This document shows, one piece after another, positions 41,601 to 53,600 of a stretch of DNA of 64,000 nt. This DNA is from Okapia johnstoni (lineage: Eukaryota; Chordata; Mammalia; Artiodactyla; Giraffidae). The notes below the pieces were generated by a model. That model was not told where the DNA came from. It did not search any database and was given only the letters and a program-made list of their open reading frames with translations. The stretch covers positions 21,957,001 through 22,021,000 of the forward strand of contig CM044306.1 of NCBI GenBank assembly GCA_024291935.2, in the 5' to 3' direction. How positions within the stretch are numbered: the first letter of the stretch is position 1; every line of letters starts with the position of its first letter. Position numbers and translations under genes: made by a program.

Positions 41601-44600
41601 TCAGTGTCTTTGTGACCCTATGGGCCATGGCCCGCCAGGCTCCTCTGTGTATGGCATTCTCCAAGCAAGAATACTGGAGTGGGTTGCCATGCCCTTCTCC
41701 AGGGGATCTTCCCAACCCTGGGATTGAACTTGCGTCTTTTATGTCTCCTGCATTGGCAGGCGGGTTCTTTACCACTAGTGCAACCTGGGAAGCCCACCTG
41801 GCTCAATAAACATGTGCTGGGTTTCCCAGTTTGTAAAATGTATCTACAACACCACCCCTCACATGAGGCGATTGTGGGGATTTAATGAGTTAGTGGGTTT
41901 AAAACCCTTGGAATAGTGCCAGCACAGGATAAGCATTCTCTAGAAATGAGCTGTTATTGTTATTATCCCTCACAATACAAACACTAGACTTGTGCACTAC
42001 TTGGGGTCATGGGTGGTGGAATGGATGAATACATGACCAGCTCTGCTCTGGAAACTTCTCACCATCACTCACAGGTGGGTCCTCTCACATGCAGAGGCAG
42101 TGGATGGGTGCTGGGAAGAGGGCAGAGCAGGCAGTATCTGGGGGTTGGAGCCCACAGGAGGAGGACCCAGGGCTTTAGGCATGTGTGTGTGTGTGTGCAC
42201 ATAGGCCCTTACACACACACATGCAAAGCCAGCTGTGCTGGCTCCTTCTGCAAGCTGATGGAGTGATGTCCCATCCTAGTCAACTGGGAAGGGGCACAGT
42301 GTCAGGGAGACAGGGAGACAGGGGGCTGGAAGGGCAAGATTCAGGGTTATGTCAGGGTGGGGCAGGTTCCTCGGTGACCTCCTTCTCTGTCCCTTGGCCC
42401 TTCTCCTTCCTGGATACTTGGTCTCTGGTCCTGGCCCTGAGTCTTCCGACTTATAAAATGTGATTTTTGCTTCTTACTGTATGCTCATGACCGGCCTGTG
42501 CCATAGGCACGATTGTCATTCCCAGTTTCTACCTCTACTTAGAGAAGTAGACTGATGGGTTCAAAGTCACACAGCCTGTGGGTGTCAGGTGTGCCCTCAC
42601 TGGGGGCCCTCTCACCAGGCCTTGGGCCACACCATCCAGAAACCTCCTGTCTCAGATGCAGGACTGTGATGCCTGCAGATCCCTAGCATCCCTTTCCGGG
42701 CCAGCTGAGCTCCTCTGCTTGTTCTCTGCAAGCTCCTTTCCTGTTCTGGCTCCTTCCCAGGCCCGAGGGCTGCTTGCAAGAGGACCCAGGGAGCTGGGCA
42801 GGCCAGCCCAGCACAACTAGTTCTGACTCCAGAGGCAGCTGTGGGCCCCACCTGAGAGGGGCAAGACAGCCCTGGCTTGGGGTCTGAGCCACAGGCAGGC
42901 TGCCTTCCCAGTACTGAGTTCAGGTCTGTCTCAGCCAGTGGGCATCTTGGGGCAGGGGTCTGGAGACCACCCTTTCTCCATCTTCTCTAGAGCATCTGGT
43001 TGCGATTAGGGGCAGGGGAGTGAGAGGGGGCCGGCAAGGATCCAGCAGGAGCCAGCAGCCAAGAATGACTTAATTGGATAAAATGTCTAATGACAAACCA
43101 GAGCCCCACAGCAAAGAGTCCTGGCGCTAGCCCTAGGCCTGGTCATGGCCAAGCCTTTTCTCAACCTCTGTCCTTGCTGGCTCCCAAGTTACCTCCAGTA
43201 TCGTGTCCTCAGTTGTGCAGTGATTGAGCACCCACTGTTTGCTAGGCACTAGGATACACATTTACAGTAGGTGGCAGAGTCCTGGGGGAACCCAAGTCTA
43301 CCAGGGAGATGTGCACATAGTTGGACCACCAGCGGGTGCTGCAGGAGAGAAGGCTACCTCCAGGAGCTCTGGGGACCAGGTGGGGCAGGGCATCTGACAC
43401 AGCACAGGCCTGAAACTGATGGAGGTCACAGGGAATGTCAGCTCCTCCCATCTGGTGCATATACACATCCATAGTAGGTATGGCGATTGGAGAAACAGGA
43501 TAAGACACATCTTTGTGGGCATGCAGAAGTCTTTTTCTGAAATGGAAAAGCATGGTTTCTGTGTCATTTGGAATACATTTAATGACCAAGAGGGAACTGG
43601 AGAGAATATTGGGTCGAGGAATGGCTGCTAGATGGCCTGGGTGCAGCCACTCTTCAATCCTGTGCCAGCCGCAGACATTGCCAATTGATTGTGACCATCT
43701 TTCCTGCTAAACACGAATGGAGCCTCAGAATTCTTCCCAATTAGAGCATTCCTGGTTCTCACTAATCCATTGGAGGTGGCTTTTGAAATGAAACCTGTTT
43801 GTTATGCTCGATGGATTTGTAAAGCTCCTTGTTTCATCGGGAAAGTGACTTGCCCAAGATGTTTGAAGGTAGTGATAAAACTAAACAGTGCTCCCCACTA
43901 TAGAGACATCTTCAGTTGTCACAACCTGGGAGGAGGGGCTACTGGCATTGAGTGGGTAGAGGTCAGGAATGCTGCTAAAAAATCCTGCAATCCTGCAATG
44001 CATGGGACAGTCCCCCACAACAAAGAATTATCCAGTCCAAAATGTCAGTGGTACCAAGGATGAGAAGCCCTGAACTAAAACTCTGCTCTCTGGCTTCTAG
44101 TCCCTGGAGTCCCTTGGAAGATGAGATTATGTGCCATTTCTGGCAGAGAAATAGGGAATTGGTTTGGAAAGTACTAGAGCAGTTGTTCTCACCCTTGTCT
44201 GCCTTGTTAGGTCCAGGGCTTCTCAAAAACTCTCCTGGGGATCATTTAAGAGTCCTCACGCACAGGCCACGCCACAGACTAACTACATCAGAATCTCTGG
44301 GGTGGAGAACCCAGACACCAGGAATTTTTAAAGCTCCCCAGATGATTCTAGTGAGGTTGAGAATAATCAACCCTTTGGGGGCAGATCAGCCTGGGTTTGA
44401 AACTTATCTCCACCCCTGATCTGCTCTATGACCTTCTTTAACTTCTGTGAGCTGCTGATTCCTGTTCAAAAAATGGAGAGCATCAGATTTTCAGTGGAGG
44501 GCTGGAGTGAGGGCTCAGGTGTTCTGTATGCAAAGTTTGTGGGGTGGAGCTTGGTGCATGCTGGGTGTCTCCTGCCCTGGTGTCAGTATCCCCAGAGTCA

Positions 44601-47600
44601 ATGATGATATCAGGGGGTCAGGGCTTCTTAGAATAAGCGGGCTGTCCCCCTCCCAGCCTTCACCCTGACTGCCAGGACTCAGCTTTCTGTCCCTTTCTCC
44701 CAGGTCAGGATGCAGGCCGAGGCTCTGGAGGGGCCACCCAGGAGACCGCGTGGGGCTGGAATCGAAGAGCCCGAGAGAGCCCTGGCCAGGTGTCGGAGCT
44801 GGACAGGACTCAGCTGAGCCAGGACCTGGGTGGGGGCACCCTGGCCATTGACAAACTGCCGGATAACGGGACCAGGGTGGTGGTGAGTGCTGGAGGAACA
44901 CAAAGGGGGAGGGAAGTGGTGGTGGGGGGCCCCAGGTCCCCCTTGTAAACTTGTCAGACCCACAAGTGTATCCTTTGGGGTCAATCCTGGAGATTAGCAT
45001 GGAGAGAGGGTTCCCAGGGGAGGGCATGGAAGCCTGGCCCAGCCTGGGTCAGAAAATCTTAGCATCTCAGAGCTTCATAGGCTGCCTACCTCCTTGTGGA
45101 CTCAGAGAGGTGCAGTGACTTGCTCAAGGATGCACAGCATATCCACAGGGTTCAAGACACTGGACTCTTCCATATCTTAGGGCCTCCACTAGAAGCAGAA
45201 TGAAGGTGGCTATTACTAGCCACATTGACTGCCAGCTCTGGCCCTGTGCCTACCTCATTTCTGTACCATCTACAGACCACGTGGCCCCAAAGGGTTAATG
45301 GTGTGACTGCTCAGCCCCAGGGCAGGGCACTCTGAGCAGAGAAGGCAATTAGGGTGGTGAGGCTGAAGAAAACCTCCTCTGCCTGGGGCAGTCCTGGGGC
45401 TGGTGAAGCAGGGAAGACATGGAGACTGTGCAGTGCTGGCCGGCTTCCCGGCCGGCCACAGAAGAGCAAGCGGATGGGGGCTTCTGTGTCTGGGAGAATC
45501 TGTAATCACGTGTGTGTCTGAGGGTTACTGTGTATTATGTACATTTGCCTGTGTGTCTGTCACCATGGGCTGCTGTGTCTGTGATGAGTGTGAGTGTGTG
45601 AGAGAGACTGTATGAGCATGCCCGTGGTCATGAGCGGAGGCGGCCACAGCTGCAAGTGAAGAGGGTGGATTCTCAGGAGGCAGAAAAACTGTGGAAGGAG
45701 AAGCACCAAGGGGATGGGCATTTCTTTATGTTTCAATAACTTGTTTTTTAAATCCAAGACGTGCACGCAATCAAAAAGGTCAAATAGTGCTGAAGTCAGA
45801 AAATAAAACACAGCAGTCTGCCCCTCCGCTCTGGACCTGCCCACCCCTCGCTCAGAATATGCCACTTTGAGCTTTTCACCTGGCTTTTACCTCCGCGTTT
45901 CTAAGTAATTTGCTTATGCAGCTGCCTCTTGATAAATCTGTTTAGACATTGTATGTTGATTGCCCGTTGTGTAGATGAAGATTCACCTTCTGTACACTCC
46001 CCCAAGCTTGGTTTAATGCTCTCAATATTGTTAAATCCATAGGCTCTGCTTCTTATCTTTATCAGGTAAATATTGTTCACTACTAAGCCAATCAGGGCAC
46101 TCTCACTGTTTCCTTTCTTGCATCATTTTTGCTTTTCCTACCTCCCACCCCCACCTAGTTGCTTAGATTTTTGTATTTACCAACAGTATATGTTCTTTTT
46201 AATTCATTTAATTTTTTATCTTTTGACTTCACTGCACAGCATGTGGGCTCTTAGTTCTCTGACCCGGAATCAAACCTACATCTCCCCGCACTGGAAGCGC
46301 TGAGTCACTGGACCACCAGGAAACTCCATGGCTATGTATTCTTAAACATTCACTGGCCTCAAATATAATTTCTGGCATGGTCAATCCTGTCTTATTTTAA
46401 TTTTTTATTTTTGGAATCTCTCTCCTGTTGTCACGCTGCTCCAGCCTGGCCTGGTGCTCGCCCGCCTGCCTGAAGCCATCCTGGAACTCCCTAGTCTCTC
46501 TCCTCGCTGGGTGCCCTGTCCTCTTGATCCTGTGTCTTTTCTTTCCTCCTTTGCTCCTTCATTTGTTTAGCTTCCTGAGAAAGGTTATAGAAGAAGAGAA
46601 ATTCTTTGGAGAACTTGCACGTTTGAAAATGCCTTTATTCTCTCCTCACACTTGATGGATGGTTTGGCTGAATATAGAATTCTAGATTAAAAATAATCTT
46701 CCATCGCGGGTTTGCAGGCATCTCACATGGTCGTCTGGCTTCTGATGTCACCGTTGAGAGTCTGATGCCGTGCTTATGCTCATTGTGCATAACTGCTTTC
46801 CCGGAAGCTTTCAGGGTGTTACCTTAAGTTAACCCCAGCCTTCTAAAAGTGCCTGTCCTGTCTTTCTCTCTTACTGCTCTGAACAGTTGATGGGCTATTT
46901 CAACCCAGGCACTTATATTCACCAGTTCTGGAAAATCTTCTTGTTTTATTGCTTTGACCATCTTCTCTCTACTACATACTTAGTTCTTTCTTCCAGACCC
47001 CTTGATTAGATGTCCATCTAGGGAATTGATTCCCAAACTTTCTTCTCTCTTCTGTTGTCCATCCCTTTGCATTTTTTGTTTCTGTCTGTTAGTTGGCTTG
47101 TAAGTGTTGTGTTGATCCACTTTCTGGGAGATTTTCTCAACCCTTTTTTTTTTTTTTTAATATTTATTTGTTTGGCTTTGCTGGGTCTTAGTTGCAACCT
47201 ATGGGATCTTTGCTCTTTAGTCGCAGCATGCAAACTCTTGTTGTAGCACGTGGGATCTAGTTCCCTGACCAGGGATCAAACCCCTGCCCTCTGCATTGGG
47301 AGCACAGAGTCTTAGCCACTGGACCATCAGGGAAGTCTCCTCGACCTTATTTTCTTAATGTTACCAGTTTTTTTCCTACTATCATATTTTTCATTTCCAC
47401 GAGCTATTTATTCTTTTCTTAAAAAAATAGTCTCCTATTGTTCTTATGTCATGGAAGTAATAACTTCTCTAAGGATATTTTTAGAATTTTAATATTTTTT
47501 CCTGAATCATTTCTTTCTTTCTTTCTTTCTGTTTTTTAAAGAGTTTAATGAAGGAACAGTATTCACGGAGGGGCCAGGAGTAGGCAGGGTAAAGGAAGAG

Positions 47601-50600
47601 ATGTTAGGAGAAGCTGCAGCAGGGAGCAGCTAAGACTGTCCACGTGAGCCTGAGCTGGCAGGGAGGGAGGTTCCCCAGAGGAGGAAGAACTGTGCCACTC
47701 TGCCATCGGGGCTGCTGGATGGGCCGCACAAGTGTGCATGGGAGAGGGACCTAGCCCGCCTGCAGCCTGCTAGGGAGGGAGCAGGGTAACACATGCTCTG
47801 AACTCTCTTTCTGCATTCTTTCTGTGACTTATTTTTCCCTTTACCTCAGCCTCTGATGTGGCTTGGCACCATTACTGATCCTGTCTTTATTTAAAATGTT
47901 AATCTTTTGTTCATCATGGACTTTTCAGCATCAATTGAACTAAGTAATATGATTTAAAAAATATATGGCATTAAAATATTCTCTTGATGGCTGAGTTTGT
48001 TGATGCCACTTTATTATTTAAAAAAATTTGTATTTGAGTCTTGTTGATTTACAATGTTGTGTTAGTTTCAGGTATGTGTGTGTATCAGTCGCTCAATTGT
48101 GTCCAACTCTTTGCAACCCTATGGACTGTAGCCCACCAGGCTCCTCTGTCCATGGAATTCTCTAGGCAGGAATACTGAGGTGGGTTGCCATTCCCTCCTC
48201 CAGGATATCTTCCCAACCTGGGGACTGAACCCAGGTCTCCTGCATTGCAGGCAGATTCTTTACCATTTGAACCACCAGGGAAGCCCAGCTCTAGGTATAT
48301 ATACAGCATAGTGATTCAGTTATACATATATATTTTCATTCTTTTTCAGATCCTTTTCCCATATAGGTTATTACAGAATATTGAGTAGAGTTCCCTGTGC
48401 TATATAGTAAGTCCTTATTGATTACCTATTTCATATATAGTAGTTTGTGTGTATGTTAATCCCAAGCTCCTAATTTACCCCTGGCCACCATATTTCCCCT
48501 TTGGTCCTCATAAATTCATTTTTAAAATCTGCAAGTCTGTTTCTGTTTTGTAAATAAGTTCTTTTCACTGGTGCCACTTTAAAGGTTGGACCGGAAGTCA
48601 GGGCCTCCCTGGCCTCACCCTAATACCATCCTTGAGGTGGAGCCTCAGAGAGGGCAGCCCCATTCACTTCCCATCCTGCCCTGTCTTCTCCATCCCGCAG
48701 AACCAAGGAGCCATGGTGGGATGATGGAACGGAGGGCCAGGGCGGGGGAGGCACCCCGAGGAAGGGAACACCTGGAGGCTCACCCCTCCCCTAACCCCCA
48801 GCTTTGTTGGGCCATCAGTTAAAGCACTGATATTTGCTCTGGGCCAGACACCACGGTCAGAGGACAATGGCCCAGTCTGGGCAGAGAGGCCCTTGCAGAA
48901 GAGAGCCACAGAGACATGGCCTTCTGGAAGCAATTGTCTGTGGGCGTTCAGAAAGTGCAGTGGGGATCGTTAAGAGCCAGTATGGATTCAATAACCCCAG
49001 AGCCTAAAAAAATAACACAGATTCTTGGGCTCCACCCTGAACTGACTGGTTGAGAAACACCGGAGCTGGGAATTTGTTTCTTTAAGTCCCTGCATATGAT
49101 CCTGATGGTTCTTTACGTGTGGGAACTTCTGGGCTATAACATTCCATGCCAATTTTAAAATCCTTTACCAGATTGATCACCGGAAGGGGAGGCTTTCTCA
49201 GGTGCCATGTGTCTGTACTTGATCACAAGACTTCCACCACCCTGGGGGCTTTGTGGCCCCCTCAACACATCAGGAGTCCACACGAAGGAGGACTTCTCTG
49301 GTGGTCCAGTGGTTAAGACTCCAAGCTGCTACTTCAGGGGGGTAGTGGTTCTATTTCTGGTTGGGGAACTAAGATCCCCCATGTCATTTGGTGCAGCCAA
49401 AAGAAAAAAAAAAAGAGTCCACGTGATGGAGCCTGGCCCCACCCTGGCAGGAGGCCCCTCTGACTGCAGTAGAGGTGTCCCTAGCTCTGCCCAGAAGATG
49501 GGAAGATCAAACTTCTAGATCAGACTTCTCCATCAGCCGGAAGAGAGTTCAGATGTCAGATTAGGAACTGGAAGCCCTCCTCTGTGGGCTGGATGATAGC
49601 TGGCCTCAGGCCAGATGAAATTTCCAGGACAAATATAAATCCTGGCACTTCAGCTTAAAATCAGGTGGGAGAGATGTGGCTTAGCAGCAGTTCATGAGGA
49701 AAAGAGTTGGAGCTCCTCACTGCTTGTGGGCTGGGATGAGTCAGGAGTGTGGAGTGACTGCCAAGCACGGAGGTGGGAAAGCCAGCTGTGTTCATGGAAA
49801 CCCACAGAAACCCCAGCGACAAGGGTTGGGGCTCTGGGAATCCTATGGTGGGGAGGGAGGGTGTTTCTTGCCTTGACCATGGCTGAGGGGCTTGTGTGCC
49901 CTTTCAGATGGTTATGTAGAAACCAGAGTAGTCTAAATGGTTGAAGGAGCCTGGGGTATTTAGCCTGCTATAGAGAAACTTCTAGATGTGGCTGTTTTCT
50001 AATAGCTGTAGGGTTGGGACTGGGGCAGAGGGAATGGATTATTTTTTTCCATAGCTCATATCCCTTCCTGCATGGAATTATCTATTTATTTGTTTTTATT
50101 GCCTCTCTTCCCCTGAAACCGAGGCACACGAAACCCAAGATTGTCATCACTCTGTCGCCAGCGCCTGGCCCGTGGTGGGCGTTCCTCCTTTGAAGGAACA
50201 AAGGAGGCAGGGATTTCCCATCTCCAGAGGCTTTGAAAGACAAAGTTGGTGAAGAGAGGTTGTGCCCGGGATGAGTTGTTGGACTTAGTGGCCTCAAAGG
50301 ACCCAACTCTACTGACTCCTGGGTCCCTACACACATAAGACAACATCAGTGGTTATACACCCTATATGCACTGGAACACGTGTACACACACTGCGACCCG
50401 GAGTGGGGGCCTATGCCTGAATCCTCAGAGAGGTCGGTGCTCCATTCCTATCTGGTCTTGAACCCATTAGGCCTTGCCCTGAGCAGCACTCAGTGGAGGA
50501 TGGTAATGCTTGCCTCTCTTCCGCACAGCCAGACCTCCACACCCCCCAGGCTGTGTGCTCACTCTACCCTGGACAGCGGGCCCTCTTGGCCCCTGCAGGT

Positions 50601-53600
50601 GTCCCAGGAAGGGGCCCAGAGACGCCTGCTTCTCCTGTGTCTCAAGTCAGCGTCTCTGAGAGCTGGGTTCTCCTTGTCCAAAGGAACCTCCATCTTGGCT
50701 GCAGAGGGCTGAGCAAGAGGGAAGTGGCAGAAAGGAGACATTTCAACAAGTTTGATTTGGTCTGCTTCAGGAAGTTTTCTTTGGTTTCCACAGGACAACA
50801 TTTCCACCATTTATCCAAATCACAGTCCATTCTGTGCCAAAAGGAGCCAGACTCTGGTTCCCTCTGCTCAAGAGGCTGAGGGCCTGGCACCTGGGCTACC
50901 ATGCCTTTTTCCCCCCACCCCCCAACCCCACCCAGGAGCCTCCTCATTTTCCTTCATGGCTCCTCAGTTCACCCTCCTGGCCCCAGTTTCCCTGTTGGCC
51001 CAGCTCCCTCACCTCAGCCCGTCTGCCCAGCCCCCATTCCAGACCTTCTCTACCCAGCCCACCCCCCATCTTCCTTTCTCACTCCTTTGGCCCAACCCCT
51101 TCTTCCTAGTCCCTTCTGCCCAGCACCTCCTGCCTGGCCACCTTGCCACAGTGCTCCTTCAATTCAGACCTCTTGCTTTGGAAGCCTTGAGGTGTCTGGC
51201 CTGTGTTCCCAGGTTGGACTCAGAGCCATCTCCTTGGATTTTATTCCCACGCCCACTCTGCCACTATCTGCCATCCTGTTTCCCTGTGGAAATAGGATTC
51301 TTGTCTAGACTCACGCTTTCCAGAGATTTTCCACCAAGACCAATCCTGAGGCCCTGGGGACACTGGAAATTTTATGGGGAGGGAGGGATTGGGGAGGGCT
51401 GTAGTGCTAAGTCAGAAATCTGGGAAGAGCCACAGTTTATCCTCCAAGAGGCTGAAGGCGAATGTCTTCAAACCTGGGGATTTCCAAATCCAAATGAAAG
51501 GTTTTCTTGGTTCTGTGGTTCATGTCTGGTTCACAGTTTGGGAGGAACCAAGTTTAAGAGCATTCAGATTTGGGAGCTCCCCCGTAATAGAACAGTTTTA
51601 CTCCATAACAGAAAATTCGACTCCCCACCTCTCACCCCAGTATTCCCGCTGGCCTCGCTTCCCTGAATTCCTCTCCTCTCTCTCTGACCCAAGCAAAACT
51701 TCCCAGCTCATCCGAGCACCCTGGCAAGCCTAGTAATGCTGAGGAAATCTACAGCTGGGCAGGGACCACAGCATTCAAGACAGTTGGGCATCGAGAGGGA
51801 CAAGTGGGTGCAACATCTGCCTGGTTTCTACACCCGCCCAAAAGAGGCAGTTCCCAAAACGAAACCTCTAGAAGACCCCCTCCCCAGACCTAAGGGCCTA
51901 GGAGAGACAGGACAGAGAGACTCGTAGCAGGGACACAAGAAGAGCCCCAAACAATGGCTCAGGGAAGAACCCAGGCATGCCAGTGCCTGTGCTCAGGGGC
52001 AGGGATGGGGTGAGGAGGGTGCTAGGGGAAGATTCCTGAGGGTAGAGAGTGAGGTGGGTGGAAGGAAAGTTGTGAGCTGAATTGCGAAGAGAGAGAAGAT
52101 AAGAGATTTTGTGAAAAGGAGGGGTGTCCTGAGAGGTGAAAGGCGGAGTACGGACTTCCAGTCTTCAGCACTGTGGAAAGAGTGCCACCGTCCTGGCCTT
52201 CCATCTGGCATGCACCAGCGGCGGACCTTGGGCCGGGCACTTAAAAACCCTCAGTTAATGAACCTGGCGTTTCAAACCCCTACTGGCTTCAGATTTCTCA
52301 AATGGAGCGGGTAGGTACTGATCTTACAAAGTTGAGACTCAAGAGCGAAATGCCAGGCACTTGATGGGTTCTCAGTCGGGGATGTCTCCCCTGCTTGGCT
52401 CGGTAAGGGTGCCACAGCGCCCTCTGCTGGCTGCTCAGCCTAAGGCGGTCCACCTCCCCCGCAGGTCCCTTTCCTTGACCCTTTCCCTTTCCTTCAGTTG
52501 GCTAGTTGGTGGTTCAGTTGATTGTTTGGTTTTCTTTCTTTCTTGTTGAGGTGAGATTCACATAAAAAAATTAACCATTTTAAAGTGAAGTGCATTTAAC
52601 ACGCCCACAGTGTTGTGCAACCATCACTGCTATCTAGTCCCCAAACATTTTCATCCCCCAAAAGGAAACCCTGGATTTAAGCTGTCGCTCCACACCCCCC
52701 CACCTCCAGTCCCAAGTAACCCCCAATCTGTGTTCTATTTCTATGAATTTACCTGTTCTGGATAGTTCATATATAAATGAAATACCATATATGACCCTTC
52801 ATGTCTGGTTTCTTTCACCTGGCGTAATGTTTTCAAGGCTATCCATTTTATGGCTGAAGAGTGTCTTCCATTTTATGGATATACCAGTTTTTTCATCTGT
52901 TCCTTTGTTGATAGACATTTGGGTTTCCTCCTTTTGGCTGTTGTGAACATGTATACGTGTACTTGGTAGAGTACATATTTTCAGCTCTTTGTGGTATAGA
53001 CCAAAAGTGAAATTGCTGAGTCATAGTGTAATTCTATGCTAAACTCTTTGAGGAACTGCCAGACAGTTTTCCACAGTGACTGAACCATATTACATTCCCA
53101 CCAGCAGTGTATGAGGGTTTCCATTTCTCCACATCCTTTCCAACATTTGTTATTTCTCTCTCTCTCTCTTTTTTTTAAATTATAGCATCCTAGTGGGTGT
53201 GATCTAGTATCTCACTATGGTTTTGCTTTGTGTTTCCCTAATAACTAATGATACTGAGCTTCTTTCCTTGTGTTTGTCGGCCATTTGTATATCTTCTTTG
53301 GAGAAATGTCTACTTTGCCCATTTATAAAACTGGGTGATTTGTCTTTTTGTCTTAAGCAAGTTTCTTAACCTCTCTGAGCCCATTTCTTCGTTGTCACAT
53401 GAAGATGCTATTGCCTAATGGCAAAGGTGTCATACACTGATCTACATAAAGGGGCCGGGGGCTGGGAATGATAAACATTAGCTAACTCTGAATTAGGCTC
53501 TGAATAAGGTGACCAACCATCTGTGTTTTCCCAAGATGGTCCTGTTTTTGGCACTGAATGTCCAGCATCCTGGGAAACCCCTCGGTCTCAGGCACACTGG

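Larger units (their letters stand above)
38662..44703. other. PLXDC1 intron 1
   Basis: 6 kb intron. Identified content is a MIR (39845-39985), an L2 split by a Bov-tA SINE (41400-41830), a TG/CA microsatellite (~42181-42227), a MER20-like element (43890-44065) and a MER5A-like element (44180-44350). The rest is unassigned single-copy sequence. Confidence 0.6.

Noticed and set aside
50752..51666. 304-codon plus-strand open frame
   Set aside because: It has Pro/Leu/Ser-rich, low-complexity composition in CT-rich intron, no recognisable domain, overlapping open frames in other phases, and no splice context. Retained only as a low-interest observation.
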